DNA of 64,000 nt, from positions 344,894 to 408,893 of the forward strand of contig NZ_BJUA01000001.1 of assembly GCF_007989825.1 (NCBI RefSeq), given 5' to 3'. The translations under genes were made by a program, and so were the position numbers. The notes beneath the pieces were generated by a model. That model had not been told where the DNA came from. It did not search any database and saw only the letters and a list, made by a program, of their open reading frames with translations. Below are positions 18,157-27,537 of this stretch, one piece after another (within the stretch, counting starts at the first letter, position 1; every line of letters begins with the position of its first letter). Source of the stretch: Cellulomonas persica (lineage in GTDB: Bacteria; Actinomycetota; Actinomycetes; Actinomycetales; Cellulomonadaceae).

Positions 18157-20457
18157 TCAGGACGCGGTGACCTCCGTCTCCGTCCAACGGTCGTCATCGC
18201 CGATCGCGTGGACGGGCCCGACCAGGCGAACGCTCGTGGCAGCAGCACGTTCCGCACACGTGCCGACCCAGAGCTGCAGCTCGCCCGGTTCGACGATCCG
18301 GGTCAGGTCGCGGCCGCTGAACGCGACGCGCGTCGTCGGGACGTCGAAGTGCACGACCGCGGAGGCGCCCGCGGCCAGGCTCAGCCGGCGGAAGCCGACC
18401 AGCTGCGCCACCGGACGCGTCACCGTCGCGACCGTGTCGTGGGCGTACAGCTGCACGACCTCGTCACCGTCCCTCTGGCCCGTGTTGGTCACCCGGACCG
18501 CGACGCGCACACGCCCGTCCGTGGGGACCTGCGCCTGCTCGGCCACGAGCTCGTCGTACGCGAACGTCGTGTACGACAGGCCGAAGCCGAACGGCCGCGC
18601 CGGGGTCGACGGCAGGTTGGTGACGTCGCCGTCTCCCCCGAGCGCCGGGTGCAGGTACGAGAACGGCTGCGATCCTGCGGGCCGGGGCAGGCTCACCGGG
18701 AGCCTGCCCGACGGGTTGACCCGCCCGGTCAGGACACCGGCGACCGCCGCGCCGCCCTCCTCACCCGGGAAGAACGCCTGGACCACGGCCGCGCACTGCT
18801 CGAGCGCCCAGCCGACCGCGTACGGCCGGCCCGTGAGCAGCACCAGGACCACCGGGGTGCCCGTGGCGAGCACGGCCTCGACGAGCTCGCGCTGCACACC
18901 CGGCAGCTCCAGGTCGTCGCGGTCGCAGCCCTCGCCGACGGTGGCGCGGCCGAACAGGCCCGCCCGGTCGCCGACGACGACCACCGCGACGTCGGCGCCG
19001 CTCGCCGCGTCGACCGCGGCGGCGAAGCCCGACCGGTCGTCGGTGTCGACCTCGCAGCCCGGTGCGGTCGTGATCTCGACGCCGTCCAGCTCCGACCGCA
19101 GCGCGGCCAGCACCGTCGGCACCTCGATGCCCACCGGGACCTCCGGGTGGTGCTCGAGGACGTGGTTCACGAACGAGTAGCAGCCGAACATCGCCTCGTG
19201 CTTGTCGGCGTTCGGGCCCACCACCGCGACCCGGCGCGGCGCGGGCTTCGACCCGCCGAGCAGCGGCAGGACGCCGTCGTTCGCGAGCAGCACGACCGAC
19301 CGCTCCGCGAGCTGCGCGGCGACCGCACGGTGCTCGGGCGAGTCGAGGTCGACGTGCGTGGGGGGCTCGTCGTCGAACGTCGCGTCGAGCAGACCCAGCT
19401 CGGCCTTCTGCAGCAGCGCACGGGTGACGGCCCGGTCGACCAGCTTCTCGTCGACCTTGCCCTCGCGGATCGCGGTGATCAGGGGCTCGAGGAACGCGTC
19501 CCCCGTGGGCAGCTCGATGTCGACACCGGCGGCCAGCGCGAGGCCGGCGGCCTCGCCGAGGCCCTCCGCGACGTGGTGCAGGATGTCGAGGAACGCGACG
19601 CCGAAGTAGTCGGCGACCACGACCCCGTCGAAGCCCCACGCCCCGCGCAGCACGTGCGTGAGGTACGTCGGGTCCGCAGCGGTCGGAACGCCGTCGATCT
19701 CGGTGTACGCGTGCATCACCGAGCGCACGCCGCCGTCGCGCACCGCCATCTCGAACGGCACGAGCAGCACGTCCGCGATCTCGCGCGGCCCCGCGTGCAC
19801 CGGCCCGAAGTTGCGGCCGGACTGCGACGCGGAGTAGCCGACGAAGTGCTTGAGCGTCGCGTGGACGCCCGCCGACTGCAGCCCGCGCACGTACGCGGTG
19901 CCCGTGGCACCGACGAGGTACGGGTCCTCCGAGATGCACTCCTCGACCCGACCCCAGCGCGGGTCACGGATGACGTCGAGCACCGGGGCGAGGCCCTGGT
20001 GGACGCCGAGCGCGTGCATCGAGCCACCGATCAGCTCGGCCATCCGGCCGACGAGCTCGGGGTCGAACGCCGCGCCCCACGCGAGCGGCGTGGGGAAGGT
20101 CGCCGCCTGCCAGGCCGACAGCCCGGTCAGGCACTCCTCGTGGACGAGCGCCGGGATGCCCACCCTCTCGACGAGCTCGCGCTGCCGCCTCCAGAGCCAG
20201 CGCGCGCGCTCGACCGGGTCGACGGGGCGCGTGCCGTAGACCCGGGTCAGGTGACCCAGGCCGTGCCGCATCGCGTCGTCCAGACCGCCGTCACGCGTGA
20301 ACTCGCCCTGGAGAGGGGCGACGACCTCGCCGTCGCCCTTCTCCCAGAAGCCGACGATCTGCGCCGTCTTCTCCTCGAGCGTGAGCCGCTCGACGATCTG
20401 TGCGACCCGCTCGGCGTCCGACGCACGCGCGTCCGCTGCGGGCAAAGGGGTACCCAT
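18157..20457 (-). CDS. GH3 beta-glycosidase (beta-xylosidase or beta-glucosidase)
   Basis: The 766-residue intracellular enzyme removes terminal beta-linked xylose or glucose from imported oligosaccharides. Domain 1 (about 20-330) has the GH3 substrate motif LKHFVGYSASQSGRN and the nucleophile in GVVVADYFGV (Asp283 from this start). Domain 2 (about 385-600) is the (alpha/beta)6 sandwich with AERSVVLLANDGVLPLL, and a fibronectin-III-like domain follows with FGFGLSYTTFAY. No signal peptide is seen. I prefer the ATG at 20457 because GGAGAG lies 4 nt upstream; an in-frame ATG at 20472 is the alternative. It is the last gene of a binding-protein/permease operon, and the shared operator with the GH10 gene favours xylo-oligosaccharides. 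Confidence 0.85.
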   Translation of the reverse strand: MGTPLPAADARASDAERVAQIVERLTLEEKTAQIVGFWEKGDGEVVAPLQGEFTRDGGLDDAMRHGLGHLTRVYGTRPVDPVERARWLWRRQRELVERVGIPALVHEECLTGLSAWQAATFPTPLAWGAAFDPELVGRMAELIGGSMHALGVHQGLAPVLDVIRDPRWGRVEECISEDPYLVGATGTAYVRGLQSAGVHATLKHFVGYSASQSGRNFGPVHAGPREIADVLLVPFEMAVRDGGVRSVMHAYTEIDGVPTAADPTYLTHVLRGAWGFDGVVVADYFGVAFLDILHHVAEGLGEAAGLALAAGVDIELPTGDAFLEPLITAIREGKVDEKLVDRAVTRALLQKAELGLLDATFDDEPPTHVDLDSPEHRAVAAQLAERSVVLLANDGVLPLLGGSKPAPRRVAVVGPNADKHEAMFGCYSFVNHVLEHHPEVPVGIEVPTVLAALRSELDGVEITTAPGCEVDTDDRSGFAAAVDAASGADVAVVVVGDRAGLFGRATVGEGCDRDDLELPGVQRELVEAVLATGTPVVLVLLTGRPYAVGWALEQCAAVVQAFFPGEEGGAAVAGVLTGRVNPSGRLPVSLPRPAGSQPFSYLHPALGGDGDVTNLPSTPARPFGFGLSYTTFAYDELVAEQAQVPTDGRVRVAVRVTNTGQRDGDEVVQLYAHDTVATVTRPVAQLVGFRRLSLAAGASAVVHFDVPTTRVAFSGRDLTRIVEPGELQLWVGTCAERAAATSVRLVGPVHAIGDDDRWTETEVTAS

Positions 20458-20478
20458 GGTGCTCTCCGTCATCGTGGA

Positions 20479-21378
20479 TCAGCCCTTGACCGCGCCCTGC
20501 AGACCGCTGACGATCCGCTTCTGCATCGCGAGGAAGAAGATGAGGGCCGGGATCATCGCGAGCGAGGTGAAGGCGAAGACGCCCGCGATGTCGGTCGAGT
20601 GCTCTGCCGAGAAGTCCGCGACGCCCAGCGGCAGGGTCTTGTTGTCCCCGAGCAGCAGGAGCAGCGGCAGCAGGTAGGCGTTCCAGGAGCCGACGAACGC
20701 GAGCACGCCGACCGTCACGAGACCAGGCCCCGACAGCGGGAGCAGGATCCGCCAGAAGAACCCGAGGCGGCTGGCGCCGTCGAGCTGCGAGGCCTCCTCG
20801 AGCTCGTTCGGGATCGCCTGCAGGAACGGCCGCAGGATCACGACCGTCAGCGGCAACGCGTACGCCGCCTGCGGGAGCGCGATGCCCCACCACGTGTTCG
20901 ACAGGTTGAGGTCACGGATGAGGATGAACAGCGGGATGACACCCACGGTCGCCGGGAACAGCAGACCCGCCACGAAGATCGTGTAGATCCCCTCGCGGCC
21001 CTTGAACTTGTAGCGCGCGAGCGGGTAGGCCGCCATGACCCCGCAGATCACGACGAGCGCCGTCGTGATGAGCGCGATCACCGTCGAGTTGAGCGTGTAA
21101 CGCCAGAAGTTCGAGTCGCTCAGGATTCCCGAGTAGTTCTTCAGGACCCAGGGGTCGGGCAGGCCGGACGGGTTGCGGATCAGGTCGCCGTTGGTGCGGA
21201 AGCCCGAGATCACGCCGTACAGCACCGGGCCGAGGGAGAACGCGACGACGATGAGCGCGATGAAGTAGATCCAGGGGTTACCGCCCCGCATCACGTTCGT
21301 CGAGCGGTTCGTGCGCCGTGCGGTCTTGGTGGCGGCGGCCGCTGCAGCGCCCTTCGGAGCGGCGGTGGCGGTGCTCAT
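20479..21378 (-). CDS. Carbohydrate ABC transporter permease (MalG type)
   Basis: The 299-residue inner-membrane protein has six predicted helices after an Ala/Thr-rich cytoplasmic N-terminus of about 35 residues. The EAA-like coupling loop is NELEEASQLDGASRLGFFWRILLPLSGPGL, which contacts the ATPase. It is paired with the MalF-type permease and overlaps it by ATGA. No ATPase is encoded in this operon; actinobacterial CUT1 systems commonly share a single MsiK-type ATPase encoded elsewhere. The GH3 gene starts 20 nt downstream. Confidence 0.9.
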   Translation of the reverse strand: MSTATAAPKGAAAAAATKTARRTNRSTNVMRGGNPWIYFIALIVVAFSLGPVLYGVISGFRTNGDLIRNPSGLPDPWVLKNYSGILSDSNFWRYTLNSTVIALITTALVVICGVMAAYPLARYKFKGREGIYTIFVAGLLFPATVGVIPLFILIRDLNLSNTWWGIALPQAAYALPLTVVILRPFLQAIPNELEEASQLDGASRLGFFWRILLPLSGPGLVTVGVLAFVGSWNAYLLPLLLLLGDNKTLPLGVADFSAEHSTDIAGVFAFTSLAMIPALIFFLAMQKRIVSGLQGAVKG

Positions 21379-22421
21379 CGGGAGACCTTCTTCCGGCGGA
21401 CGACCGTGGCTGTGTTGTCTCGGTTCATGATGAATCGCTGGTAGAGCAGCGCCATGACGAGCGCGACGATGAAGAGGATCACCGAGGCCGCCGAGGCGAT
21501 GCCGTAGTTGGAGCGCTGCGTGCCCTGCTGGACGAGGAAGGTCGCCATCGTGCTGGTCGCGTTGGCGGGGCCACCTCCGGTGAGGACCCACACCATGTCG
21601 AAGAGCTGCAGCGAGCCGATCATCGACAGGAACGCCCACGTGCGCAGGGTCGGGCCGAGCATCGGGATCGTGACGCGCCGCTGGATCTGCCACCAGGAGG
21701 CGCCGTCGAGCTGGGCCGCCTCGTAGAGCTCCTCGGGCACGCCCTGCAGGCCGGCGAGGAACAGGATGATCGCCATGCCGAGGTACTTCCAGGTCAGCAC
21801 CGCGATCACGGCGGGCAGCGCCCACTCGAGGCTGCCGGTGAAGCCTTGTTTCGGCCCGCTCAACCCGACGCTGGAGAGCACCGTGTCGATGATGCCCTCG
21901 TTCGGGACGAACATCTGGTACCAGATGACACCCGCGATGACCTCGGACAGCACGTACGGGACGAAGATGATCGTCCGCAGGATCCCCTGGCCGCGCATCT
22001 TGCGGTTCAGCAGCAGCGCGATGGCCAGGCCGAGCGGGAGCTGGATGGCGATCGACGCCACCACGATGATCATGTTGTGCTGGAACGCCTCGATGAACTC
22101 GGGGTTCTCGAGCACGCGACGGTAGTTGTCGAGACCGACGAACCTCTCGAAGTCGCCGTACCCCTTCCACTTGAAGAAGGAGATCTGGACGGCGCGTGCG
22201 ATCGGCACGACGACGAACAGGCCGAGCAGTGCGAGGGCGGGCGCCACGAACAGCGTGATCTCGAGACCCTTGCGGAACGGACCACTCCCGCGGCGTCCGG
22301 CCGACCGGCCGGTCGCCGGCCGCGCCGAAGCGCGACCGGCGACCGGGACGGTCGGGTTGGACGTCGCAGGCGAGGCGGGGGCGCCCATCTGGGCGGTCGC
22401 TTCGTCTGCCACGTCGATCAC
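21375..22421 (-). CDS. Carbohydrate ABC transporter permease (MalF type)
   Basis: The 348-residue permease has a disordered cytoplasmic N-terminus of about 50 residues, then six membrane segments. The EAA motif is ELYEAAQLDGASWWQIQRRVTIPML, typical of CUT1 sugar transporters. The GTG start overlaps the stop codon of the binding-protein gene (GTGA), and its own stop overlaps the start of the MalG-type gene (ATGA). Tight overlaps on both sides imply coupled, stoichiometric synthesis of the two membrane subunits. Confidence 0.9.
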   Translation of the reverse strand: MIDVADEATAQMGAPASPATSNPTVPVAGRASARPATGRSAGRRGSGPFRKGLEITLFVAPALALLGLFVVVPIARAVQISFFKWKGYGDFERFVGLDNYRRVLENPEFIEAFQHNMIIVVASIAIQLPLGLAIALLLNRKMRGQGILRTIIFVPYVLSEVIAGVIWYQMFVPNEGIIDTVLSSVGLSGPKQGFTGSLEWALPAVIAVLTWKYLGMAIILFLAGLQGVPEELYEAAQLDGASWWQIQRRVTIPMLGPTLRTWAFLSMIGSLQLFDMVWVLTGGGPANATSTMATFLVQQGTQRSNYGIASAASVILFIVALVMALLYQRFIMNRDNTATVVRRKKVSR

Positions 22422-23743
22422 TTCTCCGCGTCAGCCGCCGCCTGGGTGGCGTCGACGATGTCCTGCGGGCTGGCCTTACCGGCGAACAGGTCGACGATCT
22501 TGGCGTTCATCGCGTCACCGATCGCCTTGCCGAAGGCCGTGTCGAAGTACAGCTGGATGAACGGGGCCGCGTCACGGACCTCGAGGAGGCTCGCCAGCGC
22601 CGCGTCCGAGACGTACTTCGACGCCGTCGGGTTGGTCGGCAGACCCATGTCGAGCTCCGCGAAGCCCTTCTGGATCTCGTCGGACAGCAGGTACTGCGCG
22701 AAGTCCACGGCAGCGTCGGGCGCGTCCTTGCTCACGGCCCACGCGTCACCGCCACCCAGCTGGGCAGCCGGGTCGCCGTCACCGTTCGAGACGGCCGGGA
22801 ACGCGAACCACGCGAGGTTCGAGCCGATGCCGTCCTCGCCGAGCTCGTCGGTGATGCCCTGCATCACGCCGGGCTCCCAGTGACCCTGGAGCTCGATCGC
22901 GACCTTGCCCGTGGCGAGCATGCCCGAGGCGCTCGACGGGCCCTTCTGGGCGACGGTGCTCAGGAAGCCGTCGTTGAAGGGCTCGGCGTCCAGGAGCTCC
23001 TGGAGCGACTCACCGGCGCGCAGGAAGCACGGGTCGGAGAAGTCGTACGACGACAGCGCGCCCACGAGGGTGTCCTGCGAGCACTGGCGCAGCGCGAACT
23101 GGTACCAGTAGTGCGCAGCCGGCCAGCCCTCACCGGCACCGACCGACAGCGGCGTGATGCCCGCGGCCTTGAGCTTGTCGATCGCGGCGTACATCTCGTC
23201 CCACGTGGCCGGGGGCGCCGAGATGCCGGCCTGCTCGAAGAGGGCCTTGTTGTACCAGAAGCCCACCACACCGAGCGAGAACGGCAGCGCGTAGGTCTTG
23301 CCCTCGACCTGGAAGCCGGCCACGGAGCCACCGAGCTTGGCGATCGTCTCCGCCGCCGCGTCCGAGATGTCCTTCGTGATGCCCGCGTTGACGTGGTCGC
23401 GCAGCTCGCCGCCGCCACGCTCCATGTAGATGTCCGGGGCGTCCCCGGCCTGGAACGCGGCCTCGAGCTTCGTGATCATGTCCTCGTGCTGCATGGCGCT
23501 CACCTCGACGGTGACGCCCGGGTTGGCAGCCTCGAAGTCCTTCGCGACCTTGTCGTAGTAGACCTTGCCGTCACCCGTGTTGGAGTTGTGCCACCACGAG
23601 ATGGTGACCTTCTCACCCTTGTCCCCGCCGCCGCCGGTCGTGCCGTCGCCGGACGGGGAGTCGCCGCCGTTGGAGCAAGCGGCGAGGAGTGCGATCGTCG
23701 TCGCGAGCGCGATGCCCGCAGTTGCACGACGCATGCGTGCCAT
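22418..23743 (-). CDS. Sugar-binding lipoprotein of ABC transporter
   Basis: This 441-residue extracellular solute-binding protein (family 1 type) has a signal peptide ending in LLAAC with Cys23 lipidated, a Gly/Ser/Asp-rich linker and then VTISWWHNSNTGDGKVYYDKVA, the usual start of the fold. Aromatic residues in YALPFSLGVVGFWYNKALFE and PAAHYWYQFALRQC line the expected sugar cleft. The ATG has AAGGGA 7 nt upstream; an in-frame start 16 codons earlier lacks this. It is the first gene of the operon and lies downstream of tandem LacI-type boxes. Given the GH3 enzyme and the operator shared with the xylanase, xylo-oligosaccharides are the likely ligand; cello-oligosaccharides remain possible. 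Confidence 0.9.
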   Translation of the reverse strand: MARMRRATAGIALATTIALLAACSNGGDSPSGDGTTGGGGDKGEKVTISWWHNSNTGDGKVYYDKVAKDFEAANPGVTVEVSAMQHEDMITKLEAAFQAGDAPDIYMERGGGELRDHVNAGITKDISDAAAETIAKLGGSVAGFQVEGKTYALPFSLGVVGFWYNKALFEQAGISAPPATWDEMYAAIDKLKAAGITPLSVGAGEGWPAAHYWYQFALRQCSQDTLVGALSSYDFSDPCFLRAGESLQELLDAEPFNDGFLSTVAQKGPSSASGMLATGKVAIELQGHWEPGVMQGITDELGEDGIGSNLAWFAFPAVSNGDGDPAAQLGGGDAWAVSKDAPDAAVDFAQYLLSDEIQKGFAELDMGLPTNPTASKYVSDAALASLLEVRDAAPFIQLYFDTAFGKAIGDAMNAKIVDLFAGKASPQDIVDATQAAADAEK

Positions 23744-23820
23744 GTCTGGTCCCTTCGATCTTCGTTGACCCACCTGGACGCTGAGGAGCATGGCAAAGTT
23801 TCGGGCGACGCGTCAATCGT

Positions 23821-23846
23821 TATCGACACCGATATCGACACCGTTA
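23821..23846. promoter_or_regulatory. Two overlapping LacI-type operator boxes
   Basis: TATCG-ACAC-CGATA (23821-23834) is a perfect inverted repeat. It overlaps by 2 bp a second box TATCG-ACAC-CGTTA (23833-23846), whose complement is TAACG-GTGT-CGATA. Both lie in the divergent region between the binding-protein gene and the LacI gene, so a bound LacI protein could control both. The same TAACG-N4-CGATA form occurs in front of the GH10 xylanase gene. Confidence 0.65.
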
Positions 23847-23872
23847 TGAAACCGATGCCATAGGATCGCCGC

Positions 23873-24874
23873 GTGGAGCACTCAGGCCGGGTCAAGATGG
23901 CCGACGTCGCCCGTCAGGCGGGCGTTTCGGTGGCGACCGTGTCCAAGGTCGTCAACGGTCGGTACGGGGTCGCGCAGGCGACCCTCGACCGCGTCCAGCA
24001 GGTCATCTCCGAGCTCGGCTACGAGGCCAGCCTCGGCGCGTCGAGCCTGCGATCGCACCGCACGCACGTGGTCGGGATCCTCGTCGCCGAGTTCGAGCCG
24101 TTCTCCACCGAGCTCCTCAAGGGCGCCTCCGACGCGATCGGCTCGACCGACTACGAGCTGCTCGCCTACTCCGCCGGCGGGCGCCGCGCGGACGTCGGCT
24201 GGGAGCGCCGGTACCTGTCGCGCCTCGGCGGCACGCTCATCGACGGCGCGATCATCGTGACCCCCACGGTGGTCGACGCGCGCAGCGTCATCCCCGTCGT
24301 CGCGATCGACCCGCACACCGGCCCGTCCGGTCTGCCGACCGTCGACTCCGACAACTTCGCCGGCGCCGTCATGGCGACCGAGCACCTGCTGCGCCTCGGC
24401 CACCGCCGCATCGGCCTCATGGGCGGGCGCCCCGACCTCGAGTCCGCGCGGCTGCGCGAGGCGGGGTTCCGCGCCGCGATGACGTCCGCCGGGCTGACGG
24501 TCGACGAGACCCTCGTCGTCAACGGTGGCTTCCGCCAGGACACCGCGACGCAGCCCGCGCGCGACCTGCTCGACCGCCCCGACCGCCCGACCGCGGTGTT
24601 CGCCGCGAACGACCTGTCGGCGATCCGTACCGTCGAGGTCGCGCGCGAGCTCGGGCTGCGCGTGCCCGACGACCTGTCCGTGGTCGGGTTCGACAACGTC
24701 CCCGAGTCCGCGCTCTGCGACCCGCCGCTGACGACCGTCAGCCAGCCGCTGCGCGACATCGGCGCGCGCGCGCTGCACCTGCTCATCGACCTGCTCGCCG
24801 AGAGGGACGTGCCGACGCACCTGCGCCTGCCCACGGCCCTGATCGAGCGCGCGTCCTGCCGCCCGCTGGGCTGA
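23873..24874 (+). CDS. LacI-family transcriptional regulator
   Basis: The 333-residue repressor has an N-terminal helix-turn-helix and hinge, KMADVARQAGVSVATVSKVV followed by SLRSHRTHVVGILVAEFE, and a periplasmic-binding-protein-like effector domain (about 65-330) with PTAVFAANDLSAI and LSVVGFDNVPES. The start is a GTG at 23873; an ATG at 23897 (MADV) is also possible and would leave the DNA-binding domain intact. It is divergent from the ABC/GH3 operon and probably represses that operon, itself and the GH10 gene at TAWCG-N4-CGATA sites until an oligosaccharide binds. Confidence 0.9.
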   Translation: MEHSGRVKMADVARQAGVSVATVSKVVNGRYGVAQATLDRVQQVISELGYEASLGASSLRSHRTHVVGILVAEFEPFSTELLKGASDAIGSTDYELLAYSAGGRRADVGWERRYLSRLGGTLIDGAIIVTPTVVDARSVIPVVAIDPHTGPSGLPTVDSDNFAGAVMATEHLLRLGHRRIGLMGGRPDLESARLREAGFRAAMTSAGLTVDETLVVNGGFRQDTATQPARDLLDRPDRPTAVFAANDLSAIRTVEVARELGLRVPDDLSVVGFDNVPESALCDPPLTTVSQPLRDIGARALHLLIDLLAERDVPTHLRLPTALIERASCRPLG

Positions 24875-24907
24875 CCTCCCCGGTGCCCGTCGGCACGCGC
24901 GGCACGG

Positions 24908-26566
24908 TCAGTGCACGACCGTGCCCGCTGCGTCGTCGGCCTCGTCCGTCACCGAGCCCTCGCGGATGTGCCGCGTGACCCACGGCGCGATCGCGAACAT
25001 GGCGCCCGCGAACACGAGGGCGACCGCCCCGATCCCGCCGAAGTACGCGGTCGGGCTCGCGTCGCTCGTCACCTGCACGAGCTGTGCCGTGATCGCGTTG
25101 CCCGCGCTCGTCGCGAGGAACCACAGCGCCATCGCCTGACCCTTGAACGCGCGCGGCGCGAGCAAGGTCGTCGCGGCCAGGCCGACGGGCGACAGGCACA
25201 GCTCGCCGATCGTCTGCACGACGTAGACCACGACGAGCACCCACCACGGCGACGTGCCGTCGCCCGCGACCGCCGACGCCCCCGCGAGGAACAGGAACGA
25301 CAGGGCGGCGAACGTCAGACCGATCGCGAACTTCACGGCGGTCGGCGGCCGGTCGTCGAGCTTGACCCACAGCCACGCGAACACCGGCGCGAGGATGATG
25401 ATCGAGGCCGGGTTGACCGACTGGAAGAAGGCGGGCGAGACCTCGATGCCGAAGATCTCGAGGTCCGTGTGGTCACGCGCGTAGGCCGACAGCGTGCTCG
25501 CGGCCTGCTCGAAGATCATCCAGAACAGCATCGCGGCGACGAACAGCGGGATGTACGCACGCAGGCGCGACCGCTCGCGCTCCGTGACCTTGGGCGAGCG
25601 GAACATGACCCAGAACGTCGCGACCGGCGCCGCGAGCGCGATGTACGACAGCGCGTCGACGAGCGTCGTCGTCGTGAAGCCACCCGAGACGAGCGCCGCG
25701 ACGCCGAGGGCCACGACGCATCCGGCCGCGACCGCGACGACGAGGCGCACGACCCCCGCGCGGTCCGCGGACGTCAGCGGGTTCGGGGGCTCGTCGCCGG
25801 CGCCGCCCAGCAGGCCACGCCCCGCGACGAAGAACACGAGAGCGATCGCCATGCCGACCGCGGCGACCGCGAAACCGGCGTGGTACCCGCCGATCTCCCG
25901 CGCGATGCCCACGAGGATCGGCGCGAGCAGTGAGCCCAGGTTGATGCCCATGTAGAAGATCGAGAACCCCGAGTCGCGCCGCACGTCGTCGCGCGAGTAC
26001 AGGTCGCCGACCATGCTCGAGACGTTGGGCTTGAGCAGGCCCGTGCCGAGCGCGACGAGCACGATCCCCAGGTACGCGGTCGACGTGCTCGGGACCGCCA
26101 GGCTCACGTGACCGGCCGCGATCACGACCCCGCCGTAGAGCACCGAGCGGCGCGCGCCGATCATGCGGTCCGCGAGCCAGCCGCCGATCACCGACAGCAG
26201 GTACACCGACGCGCCGTACGCGGCGACGACCGCGTTGCCCAGGTCGTCCTCGAGCCCGAGACCGCCGTTCGCGAGCGTGTCGGTGAGGAAGTACAGCAGG
26301 ATCGCCCGCATGCCGTAGTAGCTGAACCGCTCCCACAGCTCCGTCCCGAACAGGGTCATCAGGCCGAGCGGGTGGCCGAAGAACGCGCGGTCACGCGGGA
26401 CCGGTCCGCGCGACCGGCCGACGCGCAGCACGGCGTCGTCGTTCAGGTGCGCGTCCCCCGGCGTGGGGTCGATCGGGCTCTGCTCGGGTCCGCTGCGTCG
26501 CGGTCCGCTCCGGTCCCGCCGCCTGCGTTCCGGCTGGTCATCACGATCCATGCCGTCATGGTCCAT
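24908..26566 (-). CDS. POT-family proton-dependent peptide transporter
   Basis: The protein (about 552 residues from this start) has 14 predicted membrane helices. The POT proton-coupling motif appears as ELWERFSYYGMRAILLY at the first helix, and GTGLLKPNVSSMVGDLY and SIFYMGINLGSLLAP match the PTR2 signatures. It should import di- and tripeptides with protons. The N-terminal 50 residues are charged, poorly conserved and cytoplasmic. The start is uncertain: a GTG at 26602 and ATGs at 26566 and 26551 are all in frame and none has a strong ribosome site. It converges with the LacI gene, 33 bp apart. Confidence 0.88.
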   Translation of the reverse strand: MDHDGMDRDDQPERRRRDRSGPRRSGPEQSPIDPTPGDAHLNDDAVLRVGRSRGPVPRDRAFFGHPLGLMTLFGTELWERFSYYGMRAILLYFLTDTLANGGLGLEDDLGNAVVAAYGASVYLLSVIGGWLADRMIGARRSVLYGGVVIAAGHVSLAVPSTSTAYLGIVLVALGTGLLKPNVSSMVGDLYSRDDVRRDSGFSIFYMGINLGSLLAPILVGIAREIGGYHAGFAVAAVGMAIALVFFVAGRGLLGGAGDEPPNPLTSADRAGVVRLVVAVAAGCVVALGVAALVSGGFTTTTLVDALSYIALAAPVATFWVMFRSPKVTERERSRLRAYIPLFVAAMLFWMIFEQAASTLSAYARDHTDLEIFGIEVSPAFFQSVNPASIIILAPVFAWLWVKLDDRPPTAVKFAIGLTFAALSFLFLAGASAVAGDGTSPWWVLVVVYVVQTIGELCLSPVGLAATTLLAPRAFKGQAMALWFLATSAGNAITAQLVQVTSDASPTAYFGGIGAVALVFAGAMFAIAPWVTRHIREGSVTDEADDAAGTVVH

Positions 26567-26681
26567 CCGCCCATCGTGGAGCGCCCGGGACCCCCTCACC
26601 ACCTGAGTGCCGGTGCCGCGTGGTAGGGCAGGCGGTCAGTCGGACGCCGCGCGGACGCCGTCGGGGCGCGTCCGCTCGCGC

Positions 26682-27254
26682 TCAGCGTGCGGTGTCGCCG
26701 AACTGCCCCGCGCGGTACTCGTCCTCGAGCAGGCCCATGTCGATCGCGTCGCACCAGCGGTCGCCGTCGCGGTACGCGTCACGACGCCGCCCCTCGACCC
26801 GGAACCCGAGGTTCTCGTACAGCGCCTGCGCACGCGAGTTGATCGACAGGACGTCGAGCCCCACGCGGTGCAGGCCGAGGCCGTCGAACGCGAACCCGAG
26901 CACGAGCTCGATCGCCTCGGTGCCGTACCCGCGACCCCGGTAGCCGGGACGCATCGCGAGCCGCAGCGACGCGCTGCCCAGGTACTCGTCGATGTCGTCC
27001 AGGACGATCTCACCGAGGTACTCGTCATGGCCGACGAGCGTGATGGCGAGGTCGACGCGCCCCGGCAGCTGTCCGACGGTCGCGCACCACGTCCGCGCCT
27101 GCTCGAGCGTGAAGTCGCGGGTGGTCCCCGTCAGCCGCTTGCCCTCGGGGTCGCTCACCGACTCCCACAGCGCCTCGGCGTCGTCCGCGCGGATCGGACG
27201 GAGCGTGAGCATCTCGCCCTGCAGCGTCGGCTTCTCGACGCGCGTCGTCGTCAT
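26682..27254 (-). CDS. GNAT acetyltransferase, RimJ/RimL type
   Basis: This 190-residue protein has the GNAT fold of the RimJ/RimL subgroup: LTLRPIRADDAEALWESV at the N-terminus, the acetyl-CoA pyrophosphate loop RPGYRGRGYGTEAI, and the C-terminal RVGLDVLSINSRAQALYENLGFRVEGRRRDAY. Such enzymes acetylate protein N-termini or small amines; the substrate cannot be deduced. The ATG at 27254 has a strong GGGGGAGG site just upstream. It stands alone between the peptide transporter and the xylanase gene. Confidence 0.85.
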   Translation of the reverse strand: MTTTRVEKPTLQGEMLTLRPIRADDAEALWESVSDPEGKRLTGTTRDFTLEQARTWCATVGQLPGRVDLAITLVGHDEYLGEIVLDDIDEYLGSASLRLAMRPGYRGRGYGTEAIELVLGFAFDGLGLHRVGLDVLSINSRAQALYENLGFRVEGRRRDAYRDGDRWCDAIDMGLLEDEYRAGQFGDTAR

Positions 27255-27393
27255 CGGCCCTCCCCCGGTCGGTCCCCCGAGGGTAGTGCTGCGTCCGGCT
27301 CCCCGGCAGGGACCTTCGCCGCGGCGGGGTGTCGCACTCCGCGTGCCGGCGTGCGCGGCGGCGGGGAACGAGAGCGCGCGACCGGACGGCAGC

Positions 27394-27463
27394 ACGACGA
27401 CGGGGCGACGACCACGACCGACGACGACCGACGACGAGCGATGACGACGGGCATGACGACGGC
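27394..27463. repeat. Degenerate CGACGA-rich tract
   Basis: About 70 bp between the acetyltransferase and the xylanase gene consists of irregular repeats of CGACGA/CGACCA/GATGACGAC. It shows no codon structure I would trust on either strand and seems to be low-complexity intergenic DNA. Confidence 0.4.
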
Positions 27464-27510
27464 GGCGCCGCGGAGCTCAGCCAGACTCCGCGACGCCGCC
27501 GCGTCCATGA

Positions 27511-27534
27511 CCGGGCCGGACGTGTCCGGCCCGG
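27511..27534 (-). terminator. Terminator of the xylanase gene
   Basis: CCGGGCCGGA pairs perfectly with TCCGGCCCGG around a 4-nt loop, starting 3 nt after the stop codon of the GH10 gene. Confidence 0.7.
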
Positions 27535-27537
27535 CGA

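Noticed and set aside
24875..24907. Terminator between the LacI and peptide transporter genes
   Set aside because: Only a 5-bp GTGCC/GGCAC stem can form, which is too weak to support in GC-rich DNA.
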